Of a stretch of 64,000 bases of DNA, positions 28,956 to 38,648 are shown piece after piece. Position numbers and translations under genes: made by a program. The first letter of the stretch is position 1; each line of letters begins with the position of its first letter. Origin of the DNA: Mesobacillus foraminis (lineage in GTDB: Bacteria; Bacillota; Bacilli; Bacillales; Cytobacillaceae); assembly GCF_004340465.1 (NCBI RefSeq), contig NZ_SLVV01000012.1:148465-212464 (forward strand). Direction: 5' to 3'. The notes under the pieces are model-generated. The model worked only from the letters and a program-made list of their open reading frames with translations, ran no database searches and was not told where the DNA came from.

Positions 28956-29400
28956 CCAGCAGGCAGGGATGCAGCCGAAGAATCCAGCCATTGCGTACAG
29001 GAATTGGCTCTTCTTCCTCGTTTGTCTATTTATTTAAGAGTAAAATATATGAAAACCTATTAAGCTTCTATCACTTCGACCGGGTTGTCCTGTATAGTGG
29101 CAATCCGTTTTTATTTATAAGGGGTTGCTTTTAACCATCTTGTGCGCCTCGGGCTTCAATGACTCGCTTTCGGTCAGGAAGGGAAACTGTACCTCTCTTA
29201 TGCCTGGTTTAGAGCAATCAGGCCCCTGTTCATTGTATTGATCGGTATATATTTTTAGAAAATTGACAGCGATTACATCATTCGGCGTATGATTTAACCT
29301 CTTATCTTTCTTTTTTCTACTGCCGAAGTCCATGTTTACTTTTTGCCTTGCAATGCCTTATGCGACAGTCTGTTTTGTATTTAGGAGGAGGGTTGAGAAG
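28956..29400 (+). promoter_or_regulatory. Intergenic region with promoter for the AraC-type regulator
   Basis: No convincing gene is seen. TTGACA (29263-29268) and TATGAT (29288-29293) are near-consensus -35/-10 boxes, but 19 bp apart, a little wide. A short frame at 28976 (starting MQPKNPAIAYRNWLFFLV) ends after 20 codons and could be the remains of a permease N-terminus; this is weak. Confidence 0.45.
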
Positions 29401-31767
29401 ATGCTGAAACAATTCCAATTGAAGCAGAAAATGAACAAGTCAATCTGGAAAGGGAAGTATTATCAAAAAAGTTTCATCCTCATTTTGCTTATTACGAGTG
29501 TGCCGGGTTTAGTCGTTGGTGTCGGGACCTATTGGTTTGGTGTTGACAATGTGGAAAATGATCTGAGAGAAGACCATCAACAGCATGTTGAACAGCAGGC
29601 CAGCCATATAAACAAGCAGTTTGAAGATTTGGAAATGACGATTTCTCATTGGGGATTTGAATCATTTTTTAATAATGAATTAGGCAGCGTCAATTTTGTA
29701 CGGGACTTTAAGACGTCACGCAACCTTACTCAAAATATTTTCTTGTTACAGGAAAGCAACCCTCTCATTGAAAACGTTGCTTTTTATATCAAATCGGATA
29801 GACATCTCCTATTTAATCCGGAGTATTCTGTGTTAAGCAAGGAAGATTCCACAACCTATGAATCTCTTTTGTCAAACTCGAAAAACATCTACTGGCATTT
29901 AGAGACTGACCGGCTGCCAGGACAAAAAGGGCCTGGCCAATTTTCCCTCTCTTTGATCAACACCATTCCAGCAGGAAGCCCAAATCCTTATGGATCCCTG
30001 ATTGTCCGTTTAAACCGTGAAAAAGTAAATCAGATTTTAGAGTCATTAAATCCCTATCGTGACGGGGGAGCCTTTCTGTTTGACGGAAACAAAGTCATTG
30101 CTTCCTCCAGTGGTCTGCATGAGGCATCGCTGGAACAGGAGATTAATGCTAAAATAGCACAGCAAAGCCATCCTCAAGGTTCTTTCATCTATAAACTGGA
30201 TGGTCATAATTACTCGGTTTCCTATGGGAAGATTAACAGGCTGAACCAGGAATGGACATATGTCTCTGTCTCGCCGATGTCTGCCATCATTGAACCGATG
30301 GTTATTTTATCAAGGATGATTTTAATGATCTCAGTCACTGGCTTGCTATTGTCTGTCCTGATGGCGTGGCTTGCGTCGAGAAAAATATATGCACCGGTAG
30401 AAAATCTACTGAAAGTTTTTACTGATGAGGATCATGCATTAAGAAACCAGACCAGTGATGAATTTCAGATTATAAAAGATAAATGGAGAACATTGTTCCA
30501 AGAGAGTCAGCAGCTTCATGAACAGGTGAAAAATTATGGGCCGGAACTTAGCCAGGGATTCCTGACACAGCTGATACAAGGCCATTTGTCCCATTACAAT
30601 GAGGAAGGCTTGCGTGAGCGTCTTGAAAGCTTCGGCTGGGAAACGGAAAATCTTCATTATCTCATCATGGATGTCCAGCTGACAGGGCTGGAGGATATAC
30701 AGGGAAGATTTGAGGCGAGCGATGAAGGGCTGATTACTTTTGTTGCTTCAAATATTGCCGAAGAGCTAGCTAAAACCAAATTTAATAAAGTTCATATCAT
30801 GAACTTTCATGATCTTTCCATGGGTCTGTTCATTGTTGAAAATAATAATCTTTCGATTGACAAGGAACTGTTAGAGTTCGGCGAAGAACTGACAAATGCA
30901 ATTAATCAGATCCTGAACATGAAAGTCAGTATTACAATTGGCCGAAAAACAGAGAGTTTAACAGAGATACCATATTTATTTGAGGCAGTGAAACAAGGGA
31001 AGTATTTCAGAACGTTTGAGAACCAGAACCAGATCATTAATTTGCAGGATTTTCAGCACAAGCGGAATGAATATTATTATCCTTTTACGATAGAAAAAGA
31101 GATTGTCCAGGCACTCCGGGTCGAGGAAAAGGAAAATCTAAACGATTTGATCAGGCAATTTATTGAAGAATTAGTTATGCGGAAGATGAAAGAAAATGAG
31201 ATTCAGACCGGTATTATTCAGCTTTTTAGCTCTATACAGGGAGAAATCCTGCATTCAGGAATCCATCCTTATGAATTGTTCGATGGAAGGGATATGGTCA
31301 AAGAGCTGTCTCAGCTCCGTGAACCTGAAGGAATCATTAAATGGTTCATAAATGATGTGATTGCTCCATTTCTCCAAAAACTCGAGGGAAGGAAGAACCG
31401 GGAGCAAAAAAGGATTGTCGAACAAGTCATACAAAGCATGAAAGAGAACTATATGAATGATATTTCCCTTGAAAGCTATGCCGATATGATTGCCACAAAC
31501 CCATACACATTAAGCAAGACATTTAAACAAACGATTGGAATTAATTTTATTGATTATTTAACAGAACTCAGGATGGAAAAGGCGAAAGAAATGCTGACAG
31601 GAACCGAAATGAAAATCAATGAGATAGCTGAACAGGTTGGGTATCGCCCGAGTTACTTTAATCGGATTTTTAAAAAGAATACCGGACTGACGCCCAGCAG
31701 TTTCAGGCAAAACCAAAAGCTGCAGGAAATGCAAAATGACATGGGTTCTAAAAAACTGCCAAAGTAG
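29401..31767 (+). CDS. Membrane-anchored AraC-family regulator (YtdP-like)
   Basis: 788-residue one-component regulator. Two membrane segments (about 23-45 and 280-305) enclose an extracellular Cache-like sensor; a long cytoplasmic region follows, then a C-terminal AraC double helix-turn-helix (about 675-775; YADMIATNPYTLSKTFK and EIAEQVGYRPSYFNRIFKK). There is no REC or kinase domain, so ligand binding outside would be passed directly to the DNA-binding domain. The start is ATG 29401 after AGGAGGAGGG at 29384; the frame extends upstream without a binding site. Probable targets are the neighbouring enzyme or lpl operons (inferred). Confidence 0.9.
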   Translation: MLKQFQLKQKMNKSIWKGKYYQKSFILILLITSVPGLVVGVGTYWFGVDNVENDLREDHQQHVEQQASHINKQFEDLEMTISHWGFESFFNNELGSVNFVRDFKTSRNLTQNIFLLQESNPLIENVAFYIKSDRHLLFNPEYSVLSKEDSTTYESLLSNSKNIYWHLETDRLPGQKGPGQFSLSLINTIPAGSPNPYGSLIVRLNREKVNQILESLNPYRDGGAFLFDGNKVIASSSGLHEASLEQEINAKIAQQSHPQGSFIYKLDGHNYSVSYGKINRLNQEWTYVSVSPMSAIIEPMVILSRMILMISVTGLLLSVLMAWLASRKIYAPVENLLKVFTDEDHALRNQTSDEFQIIKDKWRTLFQESQQLHEQVKNYGPELSQGFLTQLIQGHLSHYNEEGLRERLESFGWETENLHYLIMDVQLTGLEDIQGRFEASDEGLITFVASNIAEELAKTKFNKVHIMNFHDLSMGLFIVENNNLSIDKELLEFGEELTNAINQILNMKVSITIGRKTESLTEIPYLFEAVKQGKYFRTFENQNQIINLQDFQHKRNEYYYPFTIEKEIVQALRVEEKENLNDLIRQFIEELVMRKMKENEIQTGIIQLFSSIQGEILHSGIHPYELFDGRDMVKELSQLREPEGIIKWFINDVIAPFLQKLEGRKNREQKRIVEQVIQSMKENYMNDISLESYADMIATNPYTLSKTFKQTIGINFIDYLTELRMEKAKEMLTGTEMKINEIAEQVGYRPSYFNRIFKKNTGLTPSSFRQNQKLQEMQNDMGSKKLPK

Positions 31768-32002
31768 AACCTCTGACATTTAGCGGAGAAACCGAAAGAT
31801 GATAAAGACAGGCCAAGTTATCTTTCCGGCCGCCTCAATATCTGCCAGCAAACGGAACATAAACCCCATGCGGCTGGCGATGACCTGCACGAGAAATGCT
31901 TGGCTAAGATCATGCGCAAACCGTTCTACAAACGAAGGCAGGCTAAAGCTAAAGCAATAAAATCAAAATCATTTATTGGCCGCTGAAAGGAGTTAAAAGA
32001 AG

Positions 32003-32635
32003 GTGGAACTGAAAGGACTTACAGGAAAGTTTTATCGTGTGTCGGAATTTATCATGAATCTTGCTTATATTAACCTGTTATGGATCTTCTTTTCATTGGC
32101 TGGGGGAGTAATACTGGGGTGGGCCCCAAGCACTGTTGCGATGTTTACTGTTATTCGCAAATGGATTATGAAAGAAGAGGAACTGAAGATTACGAAAACC
32201 TGGTGGCAAACCTATAAGGCTGAATTTGTAAAAGCCAATGCCCTGGGATACGTATTATTGGCTATTGGATTTGTCCTCATCGTGAATTTTCGCTTCTTCC
32301 ATGCTCAGGAAGGGCTAGTCTTTTTAGTCCTCCAGACATTTACCGTCTTTATCATCTTTCTTTTTTTACTGACCTGCATCTATATTTTTCCGGCTTATGT
32401 ACATTATCACTTGAAGTTCTTCCAATATTTCAATCAAGCCATGATCATTGGCTTGATAAGACCCTTGTACAGTGCTGTTATCATAGCAGCATTGCTGATC
32501 ATATCGTATATCTTGTTTACACTTCCTGGGTTGGTTCCATTTTATGGCATTAGCCTGGCAGGCTTCATTATAACCGTTTTGGTGTGCCAGTGCTTTGCAA
32601 GAATGGAACAGCAGAGCCAGGAACAACAAAGTTAA
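32003..32635 (+). CDS. yesL: DUF624 / YesL family membrane protein
   Basis: 210-residue membrane protein with about five hydrophobic segments. It contains NLLWIFFSLAGGVILGWAPSTVAMFTVIRKW in residues 24-54 (the conserved G-x-x-P-S/A-T and R-K-W positions), diagnostic of the YesL/DUF624 family found beside rhamnogalacturonan genes in B. subtilis. GTG 32003 follows AAGGAG and GAAGG. It lies 16 bases before GH42 (1), so they are probably co-transcribed. Function unproven; assistance to sugar importers has been suggested from gene context only. Confidence 0.85.
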   Translation: MELKGLTGKFYRVSEFIMNLAYINLLWIFFSLAGGVILGWAPSTVAMFTVIRKWIMKEEELKITKTWWQTYKAEFVKANALGYVLLAIGFVLIVNFRFFHAQEGLVFLVLQTFTVFIIFLFLLTCIYIFPAYVHYHLKFFQYFNQAMIIGLIRPLYSAVIIAALLIISYILFTLPGLVPFYGISLAGFIITVLVCQCFARMEQQSQEQQS

Positions 32636-32651
32636 AAATTCAGGAGGCTAT

Positions 32652-34475
32652 ATGGGGAAGAAATTATATCATGGTGCAGCATATTATCCTGAGCTCTGGG
32701 ACAGCGTCGTCATTGACCAGGATCTTCAGCTAATGAAGGAGACAGGAATCAATATCATAAGAATGGGGGAGTTTGCCTGGTCCACTCTTGAGCCGGAAGA
32801 AGGAAAAATAGATGTTTCCTTTTTTGCTGAACTGATCAATAAGTTTTATGAAAATGGAATTGAAACGGTCATGTGCACGCCAACACCCACTCCGCCAATC
32901 TGGATGACGCACGGTTTTCCTGAACGCCTGTTTGTGGACATGGCGGGGAGAAGGATGGGGCATGGATCAAGGCAGCATATTTGTAGCAATAACCAGTATT
33001 TTAGGGAGAGAGCTGCGATTATTGCTGAAAAACTGGCCAAAGGGCTGGGGAGCCTGCCCGGGCTAATAGGCTGGCAGCTTGATAACGAGTTTAAAGCCCA
33101 TGTGAACGAGTGCACCTGTGCTACCTGCAAAGAGCTGTGGCATAAATGGCTTCGGGAAAAGTATCGAACGATAGGCAGTCTAAACAATGAGTGGAAGATA
33201 GGTGCCGGGCAGCCGGCCTACCGAAGCTTTGAGGAGGTCCCAGTGCCGGAAAATACAGCCTCTTTCAGGAGTTTGCCATTAAGAATGGCGTATCGCCAGT
33301 TCTCAATGGAAAAAATCGCAGAATTTGCCGATGAGCAGGCAGAAGTCATTCGTCAGTATTCCAAAGCCCCGATCACTCATAACAGCAGTATCGGGTTCCA
33401 TGTTGATAATGAACGGCTGTTTAAGAATCTCGATTTTGCCTCATTTGACACCTATGCGACGATTGAACATGCAGGAGCCTATCTAATTAACTGTGATATC
33501 TGGCGGAACCTGAAAAAAGACAAGGGCTTTTGGATAATGGAAACGAGTCCCTCCTTTTCAGCTTCACTGGAGGGAACAGCCACACCGCATCCAAATGGCT
33601 ACCTGAAAGCCGAAGCGGCTGCCGCCTATGCTTTGGGATCTGAGGCTTTTTGCTACTGGCTGTGGAGACAGCAGCGAACAGGCTGCGAACAGCCTCATGG
33701 CTCCGTCATCTCTGCATGGGGCAAACCTGCAATCGGATATGAAAATGTGCTTGAGGTTGAAAGGATGAGAGAAGCCCTCGAACCCATCCTGCTCTCATCC
33801 CAATCTTGCCAGGCGGAAGTGGCTTTGGTCTACTCGGATCATGCTAAAGCATACTTCCAGAATGGTCCTTTTAAGAAGTTGAATTATCGAGGGTTTATCA
33901 CCGAATTCTATCAACAGATTCTATCAAATGGAATTCATCGTGATGTTATCCAGCCAGGAGCGGATCTGGAGGGATATAAACTATTATTTACACCTTATCT
34001 TCCCTCCCTGCCCGAAGATGCTGCTGAAAGGGCCAGGCAATTTGCGGAGAAGGGAGGGATATGGATCACAGGTCCCCTGACAGGAGACGGTGGCACAGCT
34101 ATTCCGGAGGATGACGATGAACTTGTCTTAGAGCAAAAATATGGGGAAGGCAAAATAGTGCAGCTCCATTTCATTCCGAGATCAGAGGAAGAAAAGAAAC
34201 GGCTCGAAAAGATCATTGATCAATATGCAAATGAAGCGGGGGTTGACCTTAGAATGGATATTTCCCCGGGAACGATAGCCATTCCAAGGAAAGCAGAAGG
34301 AAACCAGATATGGGTGATGGTTAACATGGACGGAAACGGAGGCGAGATTGATCTTCCTTTTAAGGGATACGATCTGATATCCGAATGCGCCGTTCCATGT
34401 GGAAAAACGGAAATAGGAAAGTTTGAATATAAAGTCCTTCAGTCTTTTGAAAGCCATTCCCCTGCAGTTTCGTGA
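32652..34475 (+). CDS. GH42 beta-galactosidase (1), with shortened middle domain
   Basis: 607-residue cytoplasmic enzyme. The TIM-barrel domain has acid/base Glu146 (WQLDNEF), nucleophile Glu297 (IMETS) and zinc-site cysteines at 111, 154, 156 and 159. It hydrolyses beta-galactosides, here probably galactan side chains of rhamnogalacturonan, like B. subtilis YesZ. Compared with the second copy at 43150 it lacks about 55 residues of domain B, between GPLTG and EQKYGEGKIV, where the paralogue has the LGMELED and FNCSAPLGLWSS segments; the frame is kept. ATG 32652 follows CAGGAGG. Confidence 0.93.
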   Translation: MGKKLYHGAAYYPELWDSVVIDQDLQLMKETGINIIRMGEFAWSTLEPEEGKIDVSFFAELINKFYENGIETVMCTPTPTPPIWMTHGFPERLFVDMAGRRMGHGSRQHICSNNQYFRERAAIIAEKLAKGLGSLPGLIGWQLDNEFKAHVNECTCATCKELWHKWLREKYRTIGSLNNEWKIGAGQPAYRSFEEVPVPENTASFRSLPLRMAYRQFSMEKIAEFADEQAEVIRQYSKAPITHNSSIGFHVDNERLFKNLDFASFDTYATIEHAGAYLINCDIWRNLKKDKGFWIMETSPSFSASLEGTATPHPNGYLKAEAAAAYALGSEAFCYWLWRQQRTGCEQPHGSVISAWGKPAIGYENVLEVERMREALEPILLSSQSCQAEVALVYSDHAKAYFQNGPFKKLNYRGFITEFYQQILSNGIHRDVIQPGADLEGYKLLFTPYLPSLPEDAAERARQFAEKGGIWITGPLTGDGGTAIPEDDDELVLEQKYGEGKIVQLHFIPRSEEEKKRLEKIIDQYANEAGVDLRMDISPGTIAIPRKAEGNQIWVMVNMDGNGGEIDLPFKGYDLISECAVPCGKTEIGKFEYKVLQSFESHSPAVS

Positions 34476-34624
34476 AATTATGGGGAAACTGGAGATTTCG
34501 GGCGGTGTTAAGGCAAAAAGAAACCAGGCAAAAATGTATGATTGAAGGAAAAATTTAATCCTTGTATGGTAAAAGAAATATGGAATCGCAGCTGCATGAA
34601 TCTTCAAGAAAGAAGGAGACATGA

Positions 34625-35821
34625 ATGGAGAAGGGGAAAATATGGGCAAGTGAAATGAAGGTTTTTCAGGATCAGATTACAGGTGCAAAAATAACCCAGC
34701 TGACAGACTATAAGGCTCATTCTTACCATCTTTATTTTACAAATGATGGCTGGTATGATGGCGGCACCAAACTTCTGGTTGGTTCAGACAGGGAAAATGC
34801 AGCCAATCTGTACAGCATTGATTTAGTTTCGGGTGAACTCACCCAGCTTACGAATATAAAGTCGGGGACTCCGAATGGCATCCAGGGGACATTTATCAAT
34901 CCGACTAAAAATGAAGCCTATTTTACACTGAATCGAAGCATTATAGCCTTGAACCTGGACAGCCTCGAAGAGAAAGATATCTACCAGCTGCCTGAAGGCT
35001 ACAATTTTAGCAACTTAAGCTGTACGGCAGATGGAAAGTACTTGTGTTTTGGTCAGTCCGAGGATCTCTCCGGGAAAATTCATACTAATCTTTCAGGAGG
35101 GTATATCGGGTTTGAAGAAACAGAAGCAGCAAGACCCCACTGCCAGATTTGTAAATTAGAATTAGACACAGGGGAAATGGAAGTTGTTCACGAGGAAAAC
35201 CGCTGGATCGGCCATGTAAATGCTTCACCGGCACAGCCTCACCTGGTTACTTTCTGCCATGAAGGGCCATGGGAAAATGTCGACCATCGTATCTGGGCGA
35301 TGAATCTGGAAACGGGAGATATCTGGAAAATCAGGGAAGGTGGATCTAACCAGTATGCAGGCCATGAATACTGGCTCGCAGATGGCATACACATCGGCTA
35401 TCATGGCTATACGGAATCACTTGATCGGGAGGATGGCAAGTTCCTGGGAACTATTCGCTATGATAATCGCAATCTCTCTGAATTTGAATTCCCTTATCAG
35501 AATATGCATATTCATTCCAATGACCAGGAATACATAGTGGGTGACGGCCAGCAGGCCAGTGCCTATCACGGGGAGCGGTATCAGGACTGTATTTTTATAT
35601 GGAAAAAAACTCCTGAAGGCATGGAAGGGCCTCGAATTCTTTGCAAGCATCGCGGGAGTTTCCATATTCAGCAAGTCCATGTTCATCCAAGATTCAGCCT
35701 CGATGGATCAAAGGTTTTATTTACCAGTGATATGAATGGATATGGAAATGTCTACTTGGCAGAGGTTCCTGAATTTGAACAGCTTCCCGGATTGACGGAA
35801 GGCAAATTAACCAGAGATTAA
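34625..35821 (+). CDS. ogl: Oligogalacturonate lyase, PL22 family
   Basis: 398-residue cytoplasmic seven-bladed beta-propeller lyase with no signal peptide. It cleaves short (un)saturated oligogalacturonides, mainly dimers, to 5-keto-4-deoxyuronate, feeding KduI and KduD. Characteristic segments: HSYHLYFTNDGWYDGG, RWIGHVNASPAQPHLVTFCHEGPW in two halves with metal-ligand His residues, AGHEYWLADG and the C-terminal HPRFSLDGSKVLFTSD. ATG 34625 follows AGAAAGAAGGAGAC. It sits between GH42 and the YetA-like gene and ends in a terminator. Confidence 0.95.
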   Translation: MEKGKIWASEMKVFQDQITGAKITQLTDYKAHSYHLYFTNDGWYDGGTKLLVGSDRENAANLYSIDLVSGELTQLTNIKSGTPNGIQGTFINPTKNEAYFTLNRSIIALNLDSLEEKDIYQLPEGYNFSNLSCTADGKYLCFGQSEDLSGKIHTNLSGGYIGFEETEAARPHCQICKLELDTGEMEVVHEENRWIGHVNASPAQPHLVTFCHEGPWENVDHRIWAMNLETGDIWKIREGGSNQYAGHEYWLADGIHIGYHGYTESLDREDGKFLGTIRYDNRNLSEFEFPYQNMHIHSNDQEYIVGDGQQASAYHGERYQDCIFIWKKTPEGMEGPRILCKHRGSFHIQQVHVHPRFSLDGSKVLFTSDMNGYGNVYLAEVPEFEQLPGLTEGKLTRD

Positions 35822-35825
35822 TTCA

Positions 35826-35869
35826 GAAAAAGACGGACTGTTCTCCCAAGAATTTGTCCGTTTTCTTTT
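35826..35869 (+). terminator. Terminator after ogl
   Basis: ACGGAC / GTCCGT stem with flanking A-rich and T-rich arms (TTTTCTTTTT). Only a 6-bp GC core with a 17-nt loop, so moderate strength. Confidence 0.6.
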
Positions 35870-35899
35870 TATAAAAATAATCGAAACAGGGGTGTAAAT

Positions 35900-38464
35900 A
35901 TGAAACTAACATGGCTGAAAAATAAGCCTTCAAACTCTGCAGGGATCACATGGGGAGTGCCCTGGGGACAAGGGAAACTAAATCGGGATGAAGGTATTTT
36001 CTTAAAGGGCGCTGGAGGGAATATTCCTCTGCAAAGCTGGCCAATGGCTTATTGGCCGGACGGCAGTGTAAAGTGGACGGGACATGCAGCGGTCCTGAGC
36101 GGCCAGGAAGAGTTATTTGAGCTGGAAAAAGGCGAAAGGCACACGGATGATGGAATAGGAATGAAGGTCCTGTCAAGGGAAGACAAGATTGTGATCGATA
36201 CCGGTCGTTTACAGTTCATCATCAATAAAAAAGGGACAAACATCATTGAAGAAATAGTGGATGACGGAAATGTTGCAGCACTTCACGGCAAGCTGATTGC
36301 TTTACAGGAAAGGAGCAATGTTAATGAAGGGATAAAAACAACCATAGAGGAACCATTGGAGAGTGTCATTGAACATGCCGAAATTGAACAGGCAGGCCCA
36401 GTAAGATGTACAGTAAAAATCGAAGGGAGGCATCAGGGCGTTTTAACAAAAAGCAGGCAGTGGCTCCCTTTCACACTTAGACTGTATTTCTATGAGAATA
36501 CCTCTTCTGTCAGAGCGGTACATACTTTTTTCTATGATGGAGACGCAAATCTGGATTTTATTAAAGGGCTGGGGATGGAGTTTTCCGTTCCTCTAAAGGG
36601 TGACCCCTGGAACAGGAATATCCGTTTTGCAGGAGATGAAGGCATTTATTCTGAACCAGCTCAGCTTCTGCTGACAAGAAGGCATTGGAAGGGTAATGTC
36701 CAATATGAAAAACAAATTGCCGGGGAAATCCTGGACGTTTCCAACGCAGAATATTCGCAGTTGATGGAACATGCCACACAAAACGCGATATGGAACGACT
36801 TCAAATTGACCCAGGATTCAGCTGACCACTATCGGATGGTCAAACGCACAGACGAAACATGCTCCTATGTGAATTCCATCCAGGGAACAAGAGCAAAGGG
36901 GATGGTTTACGTCGGTGGGGAAGCGGGAGGCATTGCAGTTGGCGTACGAAACTTTTGGCAAAAGTTCCCCTCCTCTCTGGAGGCAAGGGACTTGAGCAAA
37001 TCCTTAACTAAAATTAAGGTTTGGTTTTGGTCACCTGATTCTGAATCGATGGATTTAAGGAGCTACAGTCAGGGGACTCATGTAGTAAGCGCATACGAAG
37101 GATTTGACGAAATGCGGTCTACTCCCATTGGAATTGCCAATACCAATGAAGTTTATCTGCAATTCTATAAGTCCCCTCCTTCACATAAAGAATTAATCGA
37201 AAAGGTAAACGAGTGGCAGTCACCATTATTGCTGGTATGTGAGCCGCAGCATTATTACCATACAAGAGCGCTCGGTGTCTGGAGCTTGCCGGATGCAAGC
37301 ACTCCTTTAAAGGCAGAATTAGAAAAACAGCTGGATGCTGCAATCGATTTCTATAAAAATGAAGTGGAACAGCGGAGATGGTACGGCTTCTGGAATTATG
37401 GCGACTTTATGCATACCTATGATCCGGTCCGGCACCAATGGAGATACGATCTTGGCGGATTTGCCTGGCAAAACACTGAACTTGTTCCGAATATATGGCT
37501 GTGGTATTCGTTCCTAAGAACTGGACGCGAAGACATTTTTATCTTGGCCGAGGCTATGACACGCCATACCAGCGAAGTTGACTGCTACCACTTTGGTGAA
37601 TATGCTGGACTTGGTTCAAGGCATAATGTCGTGCATTGGGGCTGTGGCTGTAAGGAAGCAAGAATCAGCATGGCCGGACTGAATAAATACTATTACTTCC
37701 TGACTGCCGATGAGAGGACGGGAGACCTGTTGACAGAGGTACGGGATGCGGACAAGGCACTGCTTGAATTAAATCCAATGCGGGAGTTTTATTCTGATCC
37801 TCAATTTCCGACCTATGCACGTTCCGGTCCAGATTGGGCAGCATTTACTTCCAACTGGCTATCAGAATGGGAACGGACCGAAAATCCACTCTATAGGGAC
37901 AAGATCATGAAGGGGATTCATATCTTGAAGAAGCTTCCAATGAGACTCTTATCGGGTCCAACGTTTGGTTACGATCCTGAAACAAGCTCCCTGATCCATA
38001 TGGGAGACGGGAATGAAGGCGGGTATCATATGGTGGTAGCATTTGGCGGTCCCCAGGCCTGGATGGAAATTGCCCAGTTGATTGAGGACGATGACTGGAA
38101 GGAAATGCTTGCAGAGTTTGGAGAATTCTATGTCCTGACTAATGAAGAAAAAAAATCAAGGACCAATGGCGAATTGCATGACGGATTGTTCAGCCTGCCG
38201 ATGCTGGCATCAGGTATGGTCGCCTATGCAGCAGCGCTGAAAGATGATGAAAATCTGGCTAAAAAAGCATGGAACCTTTTAATGAATGAAGAAATAAGTC
38301 AGATGGTGCTGCCAATTGAATCGCAAAAGGCAGAAGTGTGGAGGAATTTAATGGAAATTCCGCAAATTACGACGAATACAACTGTTCAATGGTGTTTAAA
38401 TACAATCATAGCACTTGAATTGATTGGCAAATATTTGCCAGAGGCCGACAGCAAAAAAGTATGA
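35900..38464 (+). CDS. yetA: YetA-like protein, probable exo-rhamnogalacturonan lyase (PL26-like)
   Basis: 854-residue protein without a signal peptide. The N-terminal beta-rich part (WPDGSVKWTGHAAV near residue 52) matches the RIFT-barrel domain of PcRGLX/YetA proteins; a helical (alpha/alpha) domain (about 480-700) has WYGFWNYGDFMHTYD, RYDLGGFAWQNTE, RHTSEVDCYHFGEYAGLGSRHNVVHWGCGCKE in pieces. PL26 enzymes such as the Penicillium exolyase remove unsaturated disaccharides from rhamnogalacturonan-I (family knowledge). In B. subtilis yetA is next to lplABCD; here lplABC-like genes also follow. The enzymatic call rests on that family relation. Confidence 0.85.
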   Translation: MKLTWLKNKPSNSAGITWGVPWGQGKLNRDEGIFLKGAGGNIPLQSWPMAYWPDGSVKWTGHAAVLSGQEELFELEKGERHTDDGIGMKVLSREDKIVIDTGRLQFIINKKGTNIIEEIVDDGNVAALHGKLIALQERSNVNEGIKTTIEEPLESVIEHAEIEQAGPVRCTVKIEGRHQGVLTKSRQWLPFTLRLYFYENTSSVRAVHTFFYDGDANLDFIKGLGMEFSVPLKGDPWNRNIRFAGDEGIYSEPAQLLLTRRHWKGNVQYEKQIAGEILDVSNAEYSQLMEHATQNAIWNDFKLTQDSADHYRMVKRTDETCSYVNSIQGTRAKGMVYVGGEAGGIAVGVRNFWQKFPSSLEARDLSKSLTKIKVWFWSPDSESMDLRSYSQGTHVVSAYEGFDEMRSTPIGIANTNEVYLQFYKSPPSHKELIEKVNEWQSPLLLVCEPQHYYHTRALGVWSLPDASTPLKAELEKQLDAAIDFYKNEVEQRRWYGFWNYGDFMHTYDPVRHQWRYDLGGFAWQNTELVPNIWLWYSFLRTGREDIFILAEAMTRHTSEVDCYHFGEYAGLGSRHNVVHWGCGCKEARISMAGLNKYYYFLTADERTGDLLTEVRDADKALLELNPMREFYSDPQFPTYARSGPDWAAFTSNWLSEWERTENPLYRDKIMKGIHILKKLPMRLLSGPTFGYDPETSSLIHMGDGNEGGYHMVVAFGGPQAWMEIAQLIEDDDWKEMLAEFGEFYVLTNEEKKSRTNGELHDGLFSLPMLASGMVAYAAALKDDENLAKKAWNLLMNEEISQMVLPIESQKAEVWRNLMEIPQITTNTTVQWCLNTIIALELIGKYLPEADSKKV

Positions 38465-38537
38465 AGGGGACAAAAAAGTGTTAACCCTTCTGAAAGTGGC
38501 GATTTTAAAGGTTTTTTACTTAGGCAAAATGATGCAA

Positions 38538-38616
38538 TTGACGGAAAATTACTAATCTTTTAAATTGCAATTAAGACATCCAAAGGCAGCCACTTAAGTG
38601 CCGATCTTTGGATGTC
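38538..38616 (+). promoter_or_regulatory. lplA promoter and 5'-terminal stem-loop
   Basis: TTGACG (38538-38543), 17 bp, TAAATT (38561-38566). The transcript would start near 38573, right where a perfect 11-bp inverted repeat begins: GACATCCAAAG (38575) / CTTTGGATGTC (38606), with a nested CACTTAAGTG palindrome in its loop. There is no T-run. A 5'-end stem like this can stabilise mRNA; the role is inferred. Confidence 0.6.
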
Positions 38617-38648
38617 CATACTGAAATCATATATAGGGGGAAATCAAA

